DNA from: Modicisalibacter coralii
Lineage (GTDB): Bacteria; Pseudomonadota; Gammaproteobacteria; Pseudomonadales; Halomonadaceae
NCBI RefSeq assembly: GCF_004117855.1
Contig: NZ_QWBW01000020.1
Span: forward strand, 1-64,000
DNA length: 64,000 bases
Reading direction: 5' to 3'
The translations under genes and the position numbers were made by a program. Below are positions 63,771 through 64,000 of this stretch, one piece after another; the first letter of the stretch is position 1, and every line of letters starts with the position of its first letter. The notes under the pieces are model-generated. The model saw only the letters and a program-made list of their open reading frames with translations, did no database searches and was not told the origin of the DNA.

Positions 63771-64000
63771 ATGAGCATGTCCGAAACGCTGGAGCTGGTT
63801 TCCGCCACCAAGTCGTTCGGCGGCTGGCTCAAGCGTTACAAGCATCACGCCCGCTCGCTGGACTGCGAAATGGTCTTTGCCATCTACCTGCCGCCGCAGG
63901 CGGAGGAGGGCAAGGTGCCGCTGCTGTGGTGGCTGTCGGGGCTGACCTGCACCGACGAGAACTTCATGCAGAAGGCCGGCGCCCAGCGGCTGGCCGCCGA
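63771..64000 (+). CDS. fghA: S-formylglutathione hydrolase (3' end outside the window)
   Basis: First 76 residues of FghA: MSMSETLELVSATKSFGGWLKRYKHHARSL, then LPPQAEEGKVPLLWWLSGLTCTDENFMQKAGAQRLAA. WLSGLTCTDENF is the family oxyanion-hole segment; the catalytic Ser lies beyond the window. The enzyme hydrolyses S-formylglutathione made by FrmA to formate and glutathione. ATG 63771 has GAGGAGAACGC upstream and lies 49 bp after frmA. Confidence 0.93.
   Translation, partial: MSMSETLELVSATKSFGGWLKRYKHHARSLDCEMVFAIYLPPQAEEGKVPLLWWLSGLTCTDENFMQKAGAQRLAA

Overview
The window is ordinary, gene-dense chromosome of a high-GC gammaproteobacterium. Gene content and order point to Halomonadaceae (Halomonas or a close relative). 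The evidence is a group-2 Mrp Na+/H+ antiporter operon with fused MrpA-MrpB, a periplasmic HiPIP, the lptD-surA-pdxA-rsmA-apaG-apaH cluster next to amgK-murU, the rpsU-dnaG-rpoD macromolecular synthesis operon, and a PhaR-type PHA regulator. This assignment is inference from layout and protein sequence; no 16S rRNA gene is present. I see no prophage, insertion sequence, CRISPR array or defence island.

Layout, left to right. 1-2.7 kb: a truncated yeaH and spoVR (stress/starvation group), preceded by a perfect inverted copy of yeaH that looks like an assembly or fold-back artefact. 2.8-5.0 kb: HiPIP, ogt, a stand-alone Lrp/AsnC ligand-binding domain and a membrane-anchored non-specific nuclease. 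5.1-7.8 kb: a minus-strand marR - SDR - aldehyde dehydrogenase operon, probably for oxidation of aromatic alcohols and aldehydes of the coniferyl/vanillyl type. 8.2-8.6 kb: three identical tRNA-Leu(CAG) genes with promoter and terminator. 8.7-15.9 kb: rnr-rlmB, rpsF-rpsR-(membrane protein)-rplI and dnaB. 16-20.3 kb: small hypotheticals, an EAL-CBS-GGDEF protein, a DCC-family protein and hemH. 20.3-26.1 kb: the Mrp operon (minus). 26.8-32.7 kb: DUF3429, lytic transglycosylase, rsmE, phaR, purD, thioesterase, prkB. 32.9-36.1 kb: a cytoplasmic triple-PAS chemoreceptor and a triple-CheW protein, translationally coupled and preceded by a very good sigma-28 promoter. 36.5-38.8 kb: hinT, coq7, DNA glycosylase, OsmC. 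38.8-47.5 kb: murU-amgK divergent from lptD...apaH. 47.7-52.7 kb: glpE-cca, DUF523, folK-folB, plsY and tsaD, whose 3' end is repeated in tandem. 52.9-57.2 kb: rpsU-dnaG-rpoD with an internal terminator and a heat-shock-type promoter before rpoD. 57.3-64 kb: a membrane protein, LysR/sdaA, a Crp/Fnr regulator, and LysR/frmA/fghA (formaldehyde detoxification; fghA is cut by the window edge).

The least ordinary items are the triple-PAS/triple-CheW chemosensory pair under a flagellar promoter; the triplicated tsaD tail (131-bp period); two copies of a structured intergenic repeat near 12.06 and 47.6 kb whose flanking stems differ in sequence but keep pairing; a 53-codon ORF with a strong Shine-Dalgarno just upstream of mrpA; the inverted repeat at the left edge; and several regulatory palindromes. 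I found no multi-gene system that I would call wholly undescribed.
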